Source: an uncultured Candidatus Saccharibacteria bacterium (lineage in GTDB: Bacteria > Patescibacteriota > Saccharimonadia > Saccharimonadales > Saccharimonadaceae). Taken from it: a stretch of 37,852 nucleotides of DNA. The translations under genes and the position numbers were made by a program. Positions 1-7,114 of this stretch are shown piece by piece. The stretch lies in assembly GCA_947166125.1 (NCBI GenBank), contig CAMVCW010000004.1, forward strand, positions 66,949 through 104,800, written 5' to 3'. How positions within the stretch are numbered: the stretch's first letter is position 1; every line of letters begins with the position of its first letter. Under the pieces are notes generated by a model. The model was not told the origin of the DNA. It saw nothing but the letters and a program-made list of their open reading frames with translations, and did not search any database.

Positions 1-103
1 TTTCGTTCTGGTTTATGTTTTTGTTTTTTAAGGAAGGTACTAACGAAAGATTTACTAATGCGCTCTACGCTTTTGATTTTCCCTGTCACCTGGGGCTAAT
101 CGT

Positions 104-170
104 TTGGCGGAGCTCTAGGTAATTCCTAATGGTGTAATTTATGGCTAGAAATTACCTTTTCGCCCGCCAA
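104..170 (-). ncRNA. Nested inverted repeats in a possible leader RNA
   Basis: The outer stem pairs 104-110 with 164-170 and the inner stem pairs 118-124 with 150-156, all perfectly. The stems fold equally on either strand; minus is chosen because of the promoter at 261-289. I do not recognise a known riboswitch family. The rest of 1-250 holds no convincing gene. Confidence 0.3.
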
Positions 171-173
171 GAT

Positions 174-212
174 TTATGGTTTATTTCTAGCTTTGAAGCG
201 TTTTTTCTTCAT
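174..212 (-). CDS. Possible 12-aa basic leader peptide
   Basis: A 13-codon reading frame (MKKKRFKARNKP, stop TAA) has an AAAGGA ribosome site 4 nt before its ATG and lies about 40 nt after the putative leftward start site. It is followed by two nested inverted repeats: 104-110 with 164-170 (TTGGCGG/CCGCCAA) and 118-124 with 150-156 (GGTAATT/AATTACC). That order, short peptide then nested stems, is the layout of an attenuator leader, but no downstream gene is visible. It may equally be chance in an AT-rich leader. Confidence 0.25.
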   Translation of the reverse strand: MKKKRFKARNKP

Positions 213-260
213 GTTTTCCTTTTGTTTTTAATGTTTGTTTTAGTCATCTCGACTGTCTTT

Positions 261-289
261 ATAGTAGCACAAAAAACACAAAAAATCAA
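261..289 (-). promoter_or_regulatory. Putative leftward promoter (TTGATT-17-TACTAT)
   Basis: On the minus strand an extended -10 (TGC followed by TACTAT, bases 269 to 261) lies 17 nt after TTGATT (289-284). The TGn-10 form matches other promoters in this window, such as those of ssrA, infC and the FISUMP genes. Transcription would start near 254 and leave the window on the left, so the gene it serves is not visible. Confidence 0.4.
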
Positions 290-367
290 TAGATTTGTTC
301 AATAATTATAGAGTATTTTTTACAACATTTTATCTATTTCTTCCCTGTTCTAATTTTTTATTCAATA

Positions 368-439
368 TGTTGTTATTTTTACAACATTAGCACATTATTG
401 GTAGATTGATTTTATGGTTTTGTTGTGAAAATTACAACA
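368..439. promoter_or_regulatory. Two operator-like dyads TGTTGT-N7-ACAACA
   Basis: TGTTGT (368-373)/ACAACA (381-386) and TGTTGT (421-426)/ACAACA (434-439) have the same half-sites and the same 7-nt spacer. Their centres are 53 bp apart, about five helical turns. The second dyad extends to an 11-bp perfect stem (416-426/434-444). A further lone ACAACA lies at 322-327. The sites fall between the leftward promoter (261-289) and the ssrA promoter (465-494). The binding protein is unknown. Confidence 0.45.
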
Positions 440-464
440 AAACCACGTTTTTGCTGCTCCTAAT

Positions 465-494
465 TTGGCGAATACCACCATAATATGGTATAAT
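465..494 (+). promoter_or_regulatory. ssrA promoter
   Basis: TTGGCG (465-470), an 18-nt spacer and an extended -10, TGG plus TATAAT (489-494), lie 10 nt before the 5' end of tmRNA. The position relative to the mature RNA end supports the call. Confidence 0.7.
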
Positions 495-504
495 TTGATT
501 AGTT

Positions 505-860
505 GGGGCTGACAAAGCTTAGACGGATTATTAACAGATGTGATGCGTGTCGACTAAATACCGTAAGTATTAATAAGTGTAAAAAACACAAAAACTGCGC
601 ATGTTGCTTACATGCCAGCTTATGCCTAATTTATTCTAGGCTGGTTTTAGTCTGAGTTTCCGTAAGACTAAAATTATCATACTACGGGAATAAGGCCATC
701 TAGGTAGCGTAGGATAGCACGAAAAATTAGCTATGGCGGCTATTAGTTTCGTTTTCTGTTTACTAATAGCATACGCCAAGACGAAAATAGAAAACTACAC
801 ACGTAGAGTCATGTCCCAGTGATAGTTCGGACGGGGAGGCAGTATCCCCCAGCTCCACCA
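505..860 (+). ncRNA. ssrA: Transfer-messenger RNA (tmRNA)
   Basis: tmRNA rescues stalled ribosomes: it is charged with alanine like a tRNA, then supplies a short open frame that tags the unfinished protein for degradation. The 5' end GGGGCTG (505-511) pairs with CAGCTCC (850-856), and the 3' CCA (858-860) is encoded. The tag frame reads VKNTKTAHVAYMPAYA and ends at TAA (627-629); the resume codon is probably GTA at 579-581 or one just upstream. The tag ends AYA rather than the common ALAA. The T stem is clear (833-837/845-849), but the 7-nt T loop is GGCAGTA, lacking the near-universal TTC. The identity is secure; the resume codon is inferred. Confidence 0.93.
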
Positions 861-877
861 CAAAAAAGAGCGAGAAG

Positions 878-944
878 AAAGAAACATAGTTTCTTTAGAA
901 CGAATTTGCAGAACTAAAAATCGAGAGCTTGCTCTCGTATTTTT
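878..944. terminator. Two hairpins downstream of tmRNA
   Basis: The first hairpin is 878-885/889-896 (AAAGAAAC, loop ATA, GTTTCTTT). The second is CGAGAGC (922-928)/GCTCTCG (931-937), flanked by A5 and T-rich tracts, which looks like an intrinsic terminator in both directions. These probably end the tmRNA precursor. Confidence 0.55.
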
Positions 945-1045
945 GTTCCAAGGCTTGCGAAAAGCGGCGAAGCTGCCTTATTCGAGCGGCTAATTATGAT
1001 CTCGTTTGTGGAGCGAACGGACCATTCTTCCTAAAAGCATAGAAA

Positions 1046-1148
1046 CAGGCCGGTAACTGCGAGGAAAACCGGCCTGCTTTGTAGAGTGTGGAGTTATTTT
1101 GGCTAAAATGTTTGTTTTGACCTTCTGAATAATTTTTTTATTCAGAAG
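1046..1148. other. Two hairpins between ssrA and comM
   Basis: CAGGCCGGT (1046-1054) pairs with ACCGGCCTG (1068-1076), a GC-rich 9-bp stem followed by CTTTG. CTTCTGAATA (1122-1131) pairs with TATTCAGAAG (1139-1148) across a T-rich loop. They may be terminators or part of a comM leader. The rest of 945-1368 holds no gene I can support; a TATAAT is present at 1156-1161. Confidence 0.4.
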
Positions 1149-1368
1149 CTATCTCTATAATATCGCGAAAAAATGCTAATGTCAATATATTTTTCGTACA
1201 ATTTTTTTATATTTTTAACGAGTTTTCCACAAGCTTTTTTGTTATTCTAATGGCTTTGCGGGCTCCAGATATTTGGCACTATGTCCGTCTCTAATGTACG
1301 TAACAAAATTAAGCGTAAGCTGCCCGATGGGGGTTGAATTTTTAGTAGCCTTATGTTACCTAGGAGGC

Positions 1369-2880
1369 ATGATCGCTAAAATTCATTCCGCAATCCCCTA
1401 TGGCTTCGGGGGTAAAATAGTAGAAGTCGAAGGAGACGTAAACCGGGGTTTACCAGCATTTAACATCGTAGGCATGGCCAATAAAACCATTAACGAAGCA
1501 AAAGAGCGCGTACGTAGTGCCCTAGTGAATTCCGATTTCTTCTTCCCCGATAAAAAAGTGACGATTAGCTTAGCGCCGGCAGAGCTGCAAAAAGATGGGG
1601 CTTACCTGGACCTGCCAATCGCGCTATCTATATTAGTACTATCTGGACAATTAACCAAAAATGACGTAACTAGCAAGCTTTTCGTGGGAGAATTATCGCT
1701 AAATGGCGAAATAAAGCCCGTAAAAGGCATCATAAACGTAGTAGAGGCTGCGAAAGAAGCCGGGCTCCTAGAAGTATACATACCAACGAAAAATCTAGCA
1801 CAAGCTTCGCTGGTGGAAGGTATAAATATTTACGGCGTAGATACTCTGCAAGGCTTATTTTTGGCATTGAAAGGCCAGGTAGATTTACAGACGGCGCCTA
1901 TCAAAGCTGATGTCGAGCGGATAGCGAAGAGGCCCACAGGCGAGATTTTGGACCATATCCGTGGGCAAAAACTAGCTAAACGTGCAATAGAAATTGCTAT
2001 TGCTGGGCACCATAATATCTTGATTTCTGGGCCACCAGGGGCAGGTAAAACACTTCTTGCTAAAGCGGCGGCAAACTTACTACCCAATTTGACACCTGAA
2101 GAAAAGATAGATATCACCAAATTATATTCAATTGCAGGGCTACTTACAGATAGAACCGTTGAGACGAGACCGTTTCGGAGTCCACACCATACAGCTAGTT
2201 CTACTTCTATAATTGGCGGCGGATCAATGGCTAATCCAGGAGAAATCTCACTGGCACACAAAGGCATATTGTTCTTGGATGAGATACCAGAATTCCCAAG
2301 ATCAGTGCTAGAAGCTCTGCGCCAACCGTTAGAAGATAAGGAGATTTCTATATCTAGAGCCAATCGTAAAACTACCTATCCAGCGGATTTTATGTTGATA
2401 GCCACGATGAACCCTTGCCCTTGCGGATATTTGGGTGACCCTACCCATGAATGCAAATGTACGGAACCACAAATTCAGAGGTACCAGAAAAAACTTTCTG
2501 GCCCGCTTTTCGACCGCGTCGACATGACTATAATGGTAGAGAAGGTAGACAATGTGGATCTACTGAAACCAGTTCCTGGTGGTAGCACCGAGCATAATGT
2601 TGTAAAAAATAATATAACAGGGGCAATTGCACGACAAAAGGCGCGTTACGGCAAAGACGGTATTTACAATAGTTCCCTGTCTTCTTTCCAAGTATCTAGT
2701 CTATTACGCCCAGATCCGGCTGCTGAGAAGTTATTAGCTGGAGCATCGGAAAAGCTCAACCTCTCCGCTAGATCGTATTTTAAAACAATCAAGGTGGCGC
2801 AGACCATAGCAGACCTGGATGGTTCTGATATTATTTTAGGCAAGCACTTGGCTGAGGCATTGACCTATAGAAAACGCTAA
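1369..2880 (+). CDS. comM: ComM/YifB-family AAA+ ATPase (Mg-chelatase-like)
   Basis: ComM-type helicases drive branch migration during natural transformation. The protein has an N-terminal ChlI-like domain, then an AAA+ core with Walker A GPPGAGKT (about residues 221-228), Walker B ILFLDE (about 300-305) and a cysteine-rich insert CPCGYLGDPTHECKC before the C-terminal helicase-like domain. Length is 503 aa, close to the usual 505-510. The frame is open upstream to 1273, but family members begin at the equivalent of MIAKIHSA, so I place the start at 1369. The AGGAGG there leaves only 1 nt of spacing, so the upstream ATG at 1327 is possible. It stands alone ahead of the infC promoter. Confidence 0.9.
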   Translation: MIAKIHSAIPYGFGGKIVEVEGDVNRGLPAFNIVGMANKTINEAKERVRSALVNSDFFFPDKKVTISLAPAELQKDGAYLDLPIALSILVLSGQLTKNDVTSKLFVGELSLNGEIKPVKGIINVVEAAKEAGLLEVYIPTKNLAQASLVEGINIYGVDTLQGLFLALKGQVDLQTAPIKADVERIAKRPTGEILDHIRGQKLAKRAIEIAIAGHHNILISGPPGAGKTLLAKAAANLLPNLTPEEKIDITKLYSIAGLLTDRTVETRPFRSPHHTASSTSIIGGGSMANPGEISLAHKGILFLDEIPEFPRSVLEALRQPLEDKEISISRANRKTTYPADFMLIATMNPCPCGYLGDPTHECKCTEPQIQRYQKKLSGPLFDRVDMTIMVEKVDNVDLLKPVPGGSTEHNVVKNNITGAIARQKARYGKDGIYNSSLSSFQVSSLLRPDPAAEKLLAGASEKLNLSARSYFKTIKVAQTIADLDGSDIILGKHLAEALTYRKR

Positions 2881-2887
2881 TTTACTC

Positions 2888-2916
2888 TTGCTTTTTCTCT
2901 GGGAGTTTGGTATAAT
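2888..2916 (+). promoter_or_regulatory. Promoter of the infC operon
   Basis: TTGCTT (2888-2893), a 17-nt spacer and TGG-TATAAT (-10 at 2911-2916) give a near-consensus extended -10 promoter about 34 nt before the infC start. Confidence 0.7.
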
Positions 2917-2949
2917 TGTTATCAGGTTAATTCAAGAGAAGAAAGGACT

Positions 2950-3471
2950 ATCATAAAAACTACATCACGCACTCGGCTAAATGGAGAAATTCGTTATCCG
3001 GAGGTACGCGTAATTGGTTCAAGTGGAGAACAGCTAGGCATTATGTCTAGCAAAGAAGCCCAACTTCTTGCGAACGAGCAGGGCGTAGATTTAGTGGAAA
3101 TTGCCGCTAATGCCAACCCGCCTGTCGTTAAAATCATCGATTGGGGCAAATACCAGTACCAAAAGATGAAAGAAGATGCCAAAAATCGTAAAAAGGCCCG
3201 CGAAAAACAATCCGAGCTGAAACAAATGAAAATTGGCCTTAAAATTAGCGACAATGACCTTAACATCAAAGTCCGCAAAATGCGGGGTTTTCTAGACGAC
3301 GGCGACCGAGTAAAAATTTTAATAATTTTCCGTGGTCGCGAAATGGCCCACAAAGAGATCGGCAACGAGTTATTAAATAGAGTTGTTGAGCTACTAGGTG
3401 AAGGTATTGTCATAGAAGGTAAACCTCAAATGAACGGACGTAACCTATCGGCGCAAGTGCGGAAGAAGTAA
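2950..3471 (+). CDS. infC: Translation initiation factor IF-3, non-AUG start
   Basis: IF-3 binds the 30S subunit, keeps it apart from 50S and checks start-codon pairing. The first in-frame ATG (3043) would cut off the N-terminal domain. The conserved N-terminal sequence (RLNGEIRYPEVRVIGSSGEQ) is encoded upstream in frame and has no ATG, GTG or TTG before it. The only plausible starts are ATC (2950) or ATA (2953), a few nt after an AAGGA site. A rare start codon (AUU in E. coli) is a known autoregulatory feature of infC, because IF-3 discriminates against it. From 2950 the protein is 173 aa, near the usual 170-180. It is first in an operon with rpmI, rplT and rpmB. Confidence 0.88.
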   Translation: MIKTTSRTRLNGEIRYPEVRVIGSSGEQLGIMSSKEAQLLANEQGVDLVEIAANANPPVVKIIDWGKYQYQKMKEDAKNRKKAREKQSELKQMKIGLKISDNDLNIKVRKMRGFLDDGDRVKILIIFRGREMAHKEIGNELLNRVVELLGEGIVIEGKPQMNGRNLSAQVRKK

Positions 3472-3552
3472 TTTCCTACTTCCACGGCTTACCGATTGCC
3501 CTTTAGGTTTGTTGTGATTTTTAATAAAACAGATTGCGACAAGCCGCAAAAA

Positions 3553-3568
3553 TTAGGCATGTGCCTAA
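3553..3568 (+). promoter_or_regulatory. Hairpin in the infC-rpmI spacer
   Basis: The 126-nt gap between infC and rpmI holds the palindrome TTAGGCATGTGCCTAA, followed by an A/T-rich stretch and the AAAGGA site of rpmI. In many bacteria L20 represses its own operon by binding RNA near rpmI, so this is a candidate site. The match is by position only. Confidence 0.3.
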
Positions 3569-3597
3569 AAATATTAACTATAATCAAAGGAAAACTT

Positions 3598-3792
3598 ATG
3601 CCAAAGTTAAAAACGCATAAAGGTACCGCAAAACGGATCAAAATTACCGGTAGTGGCAAATTGGTACGTGAGCGGGCATTCGGGAATCACATTCTCGCTA
3701 AAAAATCTAAAGCCAGGAAGCGCAATATGAAAACTGCTGCTACTATTAATGGCAAAATCAATAAGAATATTAAGAAAGCATTGGGGGTTTAG
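3598..3792 (+). CDS. rpmI: 50S ribosomal protein L35
   Basis: A 64-aa basic protein starting [13 protein letters not shown], the L35 signature, with the KRNMKTA motif in the middle. The frame is open to 3496, but the ATG at 3598 has an AAAGGA site and matches the family start. It ends in TAG 2 nt before the rplT ATG, so translation is probably coupled. Confidence 0.96.
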   Translation: MPKLKTHKGTAKRIKITGSGKLVRERAFGNHILAKKSKARKRNMKTAATINGKINKNIKKALGV

Positions 3793-3794
3793 TC

Positions 3795-4142
3795 ATGAGA
3801 GTTAAAAGAGGTGTCGCGGCGCACGCGAAACACAAGAAGATTTTAAAAGCTGCTAAGGGCATGCAACATGCACGTACCCGTAGCTACCGCCTAGGTAAAC
3901 AGGGCGTAATCAAAGCTTTGCAATATAGTTACAGAGATCGTCGCAACAAGAAACGTGATTTGCGCGCTTTGTGGATTACCCGCATCAATAACGCTTCTCG
4001 CGAATTGGGTGTTTCCTACTCTCAGTTGATTGCTGGGATGAAGGCCAAAAATATCAATCTTGATCGTAAAGTTTTGGCTGATCTCGCTGTGAATAATCCT
4101 GAGGCTTTTAAGAAAATTGTTAACACGGTAAAGGAGAAATAA
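3795..4142 (+). CDS. rplT: 50S ribosomal protein L20
   Basis: A 115-aa protein starting [15 protein letters not shown], with the [10 protein letters not shown] and LWITRINNA motifs of L20, an early-assembly protein that binds 23S rRNA and in other bacteria represses its own operon. Length is typical (about 117). It sits between rpmI and rpmB with 1-2 nt gaps. Confidence 0.97.
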   Translation: MRVKRGVAAHAKHKKILKAAKGMQHARTRSYRLGKQGVIKALQYSYRDRRNKKRDLRALWITRINNASRELGVSYSQLIAGMKAKNINLDRKVLADLAVNNPEAFKKIVNTVKEK

Positions 4143-4143
4143 G

Positions 4144-4371
4144 ATGGCTATTTGTGAAATTACCGGCAAAGGCAAAATGTACGGACACAACGTGTCGTTC
4201 TCCCAACGCCACACTCGTAAGGTTTTTAAACCTAATGTGTCGAAACGGACTCTGATTATCAATGGTCAAAAAGTTAAGTGTAACGTGTCAGCTCACGCGC
4301 TTCGCACTTTGAAGAAAAAAGGCTTGATTGAATCACCAAAAGCTCGTGCCGAGAAAAAGTCGAGTAAATAA
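4144..4371 (+). CDS. rpmB: 50S ribosomal protein L28
   Basis: A 75-aa basic protein with ICEITGKGKMYGHNVSFS and the RTLKKKGLIE ending typical of L28. The AAGGAG site lies inside the end of rplT, and the ATG begins 1 nt after the rplT stop. In E. coli and Bacillus rpmB is not part of the infC operon, so the linkage is a lineage feature worth noting. Confidence 0.95.
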   Translation: MAICEITGKGKMYGHNVSFSQRHTRKVFKPNVSKRTLIINGQKVKCNVSAHALRTLKKKGLIESPKARAEKKSSK

Positions 4372-4381
4372 ATTATAGTTT

Positions 4382-4415
4382 ATCAAAAAATCGCCCTTTT
4401 GGGCGGTTTTTTGAT
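4382..4415. terminator. Bidirectional terminator between rpmB and rnpB
   Basis: CGCCC (4392-4396), loop TTTT and GGGCG (4401-4405) are flanked by A6 on the left and T6 on the right, with further TATCA/TGATA pairing. It can end the rightward infC operon and the leftward rnpB transcript. Confidence 0.85.
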
Positions 4416-4417
4416 AT

Positions 4418-4751
4418 GAGCCGTCTTTAAGCCGGGTTCTGTAACCATATATAATATATGGTTGGCAACCATCTATCTTGACGTTACATTGCTATAACGT
4501 TCTAGCGGTGAGCGTGCATCCTCGAGCGAAGGTATATAGCACTCCTTGCAACAGGTAGGGTTTGCCTCCACGCCGTATCGCTACAGCGCGCTGTGAGCTC
4601 TTGCCTCACTCTTTTCACCCTTACCTTCCGAAGAAGGCGGTATTGTTTCTGTGGTACTTTCCCTATCCTTACGGACGGTCGCTGTTAGCGACTACCCTGC
4701 TCTATGTTGCCCGGACTTTCCTCTTATAAAAAGCGGTCGCCTTTCAGGCTC
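4418..4751 (-). ncRNA. rnpB: RNase P RNA, bacterial type A
   Basis: This is the catalytic RNA that trims the 5' leader from tRNA precursors. On the minus strand it has the hallmark GAGGAAAGTCCGGGC near the 5' end, internal ACAGAAA, GGTAAGGGTGAAA and GGCAAACCC, and AACCCGGCTTA near the 3' end. P1 forms between GAGCC (5') and GGCTC (3'). A TATAAT (4763-4758) lies just upstream. Ends are estimated to within a few nt from P1. The ~334-nt length is a little below E. coli's 377. Confidence 0.95.
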
Positions 4752-4791
4752 CCCTGTATTATATCATAATTTAGAAAAAACCGAAATTCTC

Positions 4792-4870
4792 GACGGGTCC
4801 TGCCGGCTTTTTCCCCCCCAAAAAAAATTGCTCAACAAACATTTTGGGACCCCTCCAGCCGTCACTCGTC
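4792..4870 (-). repeat. Post-stop structured element, copy A
   Basis: The first and most degenerate of four copies of an ~80-bp imperfect palindrome. Read on the minus strand it begins GACGAGTGACGGCTGGAGG, contains CCCAAAATGTTTG and ends GGCAGGACCCGTC. It starts 4 nt after the TAG of the Nudix-RNase H gene (4875-5726). Stems are GACGAGT/ACCCGTC and GGCT/AGCC around a C-rich/G-rich central stem. Confidence 0.85.
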
Positions 4871-4874
4871 AATA

Positions 4875-5726
4875 CTAAGTTCTCTGTAAAATTTCGTCAA
4901 TAGCAGCATTAGCCTCGGAATCAGCAATCATATTTTTGTTACGCGGAACATGTGTGAAAGATATAGCGTCAAAATTATTGAGTTTGCTTTGAATGTCTTG
5001 ATAGACTGGCGCGATGTCACGATTTTTAACATGAAAAATACCATTTAGCTGATTAACCACCATTAAACTGTCTGAAATGAAGCGAACAGATTTATAACCT
5101 AGCTCAATAGCGCGCTCTATACCCTTTCTCATGGCACAATATTCCGCCATGCGCGAAGTAGCAAAGCCGATAAATTCACCTTTACGCTCGGTGATTTTGC
5201 CACTGCTATCGTGAATACAATAGCCAATACCAGATGGGCCAGGGTTGCCACGCGATGCCCCATCTACATTTATCGTGATACTATTAGCAGTGTCGCGCGG
5301 AGAACTGTGACCTGGGGCAACTTTCCCTTCCTCTATCTCTAGCACCGACATACTGGTTTCATTGAGGTGGATGCTGGAGTTGGCAAAATCTTTGACAAAT
5401 TTATAGCCCGTATATCTATCACGCGGGGTAGGTTTGATGGGGTTATTAATTTCTAGATTATATATAATATATAGATTGCTAAGCTGACTAGAACCTTCCG
5501 GAGCAAGAAATGTAATAACGTCTTTTAGTTTTACCGATGAAGCGTCCAACCCAGTGTATTCTGTAAGAGAACGTGCCATGGCCTCTTCTGGTTGTTCGCC
5601 AAATTTAATTTTGCCAGTAGGTAATTCCCAAAAAACCGGGGCGTCGCTGCGGCCTCGGCTACGTTTAAAAACTAATACCCCCTCTTCGTTTTTGATTAAA
5701 CCAACTACGCGAATTCTTTGTTTCAT
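4875..5726 (-). CDS. Nudix-like domain fused to RNase HI
   Basis: A 283-aa two-domain protein. Residues ~1-135 are Nudix-like with a box from G38 to L60, but the core REUxEExGU reads RSLTEYTGL: two of the three usual metal-binding glutamates are S and Y, so hydrolysis is doubtful. Residues ~150-283 are RNase HI with DGASRGNPG (D155), E195 in MAEYCA, D219 in SDSL and D269 in ADSEAN, the full catalytic set for cutting RNA in RNA-DNA hybrids. The frame is open to 5858; I choose the ATG at 5726, which has a GAGG site 4 nt upstream and lies just before the Nudix fold. Structured element A follows its TAG. Confidence 0.85.
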   Translation of the reverse strand: MKQRIRVVGLIKNEEGVLVFKRSRGRSDAPVFWELPTGKIKFGEQPEEAMARSLTEYTGLDASSVKLKDVITFLAPEGSSQLSNLYIIYNLEINNPIKPTPRDRYTGYKFVKDFANSSIHLNETSMSVLEIEEGKVAPGHSSPRDTANSITINVDGASRGNPGPSGIGYCIHDSSGKITERKGEFIGFATSRMAEYCAMRKGIERAIELGYKSVRFISDSLMVVNQLNGIFHVKNRDIAPVYQDIQSKLNNFDAISFTHVPRNKNMIADSEANAAIDEILQRT

Positions 5727-5895
5727 CCCACCTCTTATCATAAAAGCCTCACTAGCCTGTTTTCCCCGTAATATATACAAGGTGGGTAAAATCTTATGCG
5801 ATACACCCACGGGTGTAAGCCACGAAATCCCTAAAACATGATTATTCAGGAAAATCATGTCGCCAGTAAGGCTAATTTAATTATATCATACATTG

Positions 5896-6012
5896 GACTT
5901 TTCTTTAGATAAAGAAAAGTCTAGCAAAAGAAACTAGTATAAATTTGAAATAGGAGTGAATCCCATTTCAAATTTTGTTTCTGCCTAAATAATTCCGTTG
6001 GAATTATTTAGG
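5896..6012. other. Cluster of three perfect hairpins
   Basis: The 287-nt gap between 5726 and 6014 holds three stems in a row: 5896-5906/5911-5921 (11 bp, GACTTTTCTTT), 5942-5951/5965-5974 (AATTTGAAAT) and 5984-5996/6000-6012 (13 bp, CCTAAATAATTCC, loop GTT). The last begins 1 nt after the TAA of the M50 protease gene. One may terminate that transcript, although none has a strong U tract on the minus strand. Confidence 0.55.
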
Positions 6013-6013
6013 T

Positions 6014-6658
6014 TTATTGACCGACTATAAAATAAAAGAAATTAATTATGCCGTTCATGCCATTTACCATGATATGCGAAAAAACCTCGCCAAAGAAAAT
6101 GATCAATAGATAGACAATAATAATGCCGTAGCGTTCGATATTAGCCAGTACTGCGCGAAAACCGTCTGGAGAAATAGCATAAAGCACCCTGGAACCATCC
6201 AATGGCGGAATGGGTATAAGATTAAAAATCATAAAACCAAGATTAATATAGATAATTTCCGTAAAAATAAACTGCCACAATTCTCCACTGCCGCCATAAA
6301 TCAGGCCAGAAAAATGGCCAATTAAGAAAAACACCAAAGCGAGAAAAAAGTTTGTAAACGGGCCCGCGGCGGCTACTAAGGCCATACCCCATTCGTGCCA
6401 TTTGAGTTTACGATAATCTACTGGTACCGGCTTAGCCCCGCCAAATACTGGTGCACCCAGCATATATAATACTACTGGCACCAAGATAGACATATAGGGA
6501 TCTATGTGCTTGATGGGATTAAAGGTGAGACGGCCGGCATCCTTAGCCGTATGATCCCCTAGCCAATAGGCGACAATCCCATGTGAAAGCTCATGCAATA
6601 TTACAGAGCCTAATACTATACAAAGTATGATGACTACATTGAGAAAGTCTAATCTCAT
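6014..6658 (-). CDS. M50 (site-2-protease-like) membrane metalloprotease
   Basis: A 214-aa membrane protein with the zinc motif HELSH (H22, E23, H26) inside the first membrane segment and the second motif NLIPIPPLDG (N146-G155) supplying the third ligand. Several further hydrophobic segments are visible. It is a minimal M50B-type intramembrane protease without a PDZ domain, and the substrate is unknown. The ATG lies 1 nt after the stop of the upstream MBL-like gene, so the two are co-translated. Confidence 0.88.
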   Translation of the reverse strand: MRLDFLNVVIILCIVLGSVILHELSHGIVAYWLGDHTAKDAGRLTFNPIKHIDPYMSILVPVVLYMLGAPVFGGAKPVPVDYRKLKWHEWGMALVAAAGPFTNFFLALVFFLIGHFSGLIYGGSGELWQFIFTEIIYINLGFMIFNLIPIPPLDGSRVLYAISPDGFRAVLANIERYGIIIVYLLIIFFGEVFSHIMVNGMNGIINFFYFIVGQ

Positions 6659-6659
6659 T

Positions 6660-7106
6660 TTAATTCAAAACCACCACTTCTTTGGTAGCTGGCAAACTGT
6701 CTAAGTTTTTAACTTTGAGTTTTTTCTCGGTGCGGGCGGTAAGTTTGAGATCTGCTACCATGCCATCTACGTTGCCCATAGAAATTATAAGCTTTGGTTC
6801 GATTTCACGAATAGCACGGACGGAGGAAGTGCACAAAATATCCGCCACAATGTCATCTAGGTTTTCTTCTATACCACCAATAATACCAGTATGGACGCCG
6901 CCAACCTCTACGTCATAGATAGTCTTGCCGCTTTCAGTGGCGATACCGCGAATAGTAGCATCGCCAATTTCAAATTCGCCAGGACCAGAGATTTTGCCGA
7001 CTGCAAGACCTGCATCAATTATTGCATCGGCGATATTGAATTTGATGGTGGTCTTTTTGGTGATAATAGTGATTTCGTCTGGGGTTTTGCTTTCTATCTC
7101 AAACAT
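6660..7106 (-). CDS. Small MBL-fold-like protein without metal motif
   Basis: 148 aa. The segment ISGPGEFEIGDATIRGIA followed by GKTIYDVEVGGVHTGIIGG resembles the UlaG-like metallo-beta-lactamase fold (Lactamase_B_3), where similar PGEYEI strands occur. The HxHxDH motif is absent, so it is probably not a metal hydrolase. An AGGAG site precedes the ATG. It is packed between the winged-helix gene (8 nt) and the M50 gene (1 nt). Family assignment is from motif memory and is moderate. Confidence 0.6.
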   Translation of the reverse strand: MFEIESKTPDEITIITKKTTIKFNIADAIIDAGLAVGKISGPGEFEIGDATIRGIATESGKTIYDVEVGGVHTGIIGGIEENLDDIVADILCTSSVRAIREIEPKLIISMGNVDGMVADLKLTARTEKKLKVKNLDSLPATKEVVVLN

Positions 7107-7114
7107 CTTTACTC

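Noticed and set aside
1-480. Replication origin or CRISPR array
   Set aside because: The region is AT-rich with repeats, but shows no cluster of DnaA boxes, no dnaA/dnaN neighbours, no regularly spaced repeats and no cas genes.
3043-3471. Short infC starting at the ATG at 3043
   Set aside because: This would remove the conserved N-terminal domain of IF-3, which is encoded in frame upstream.
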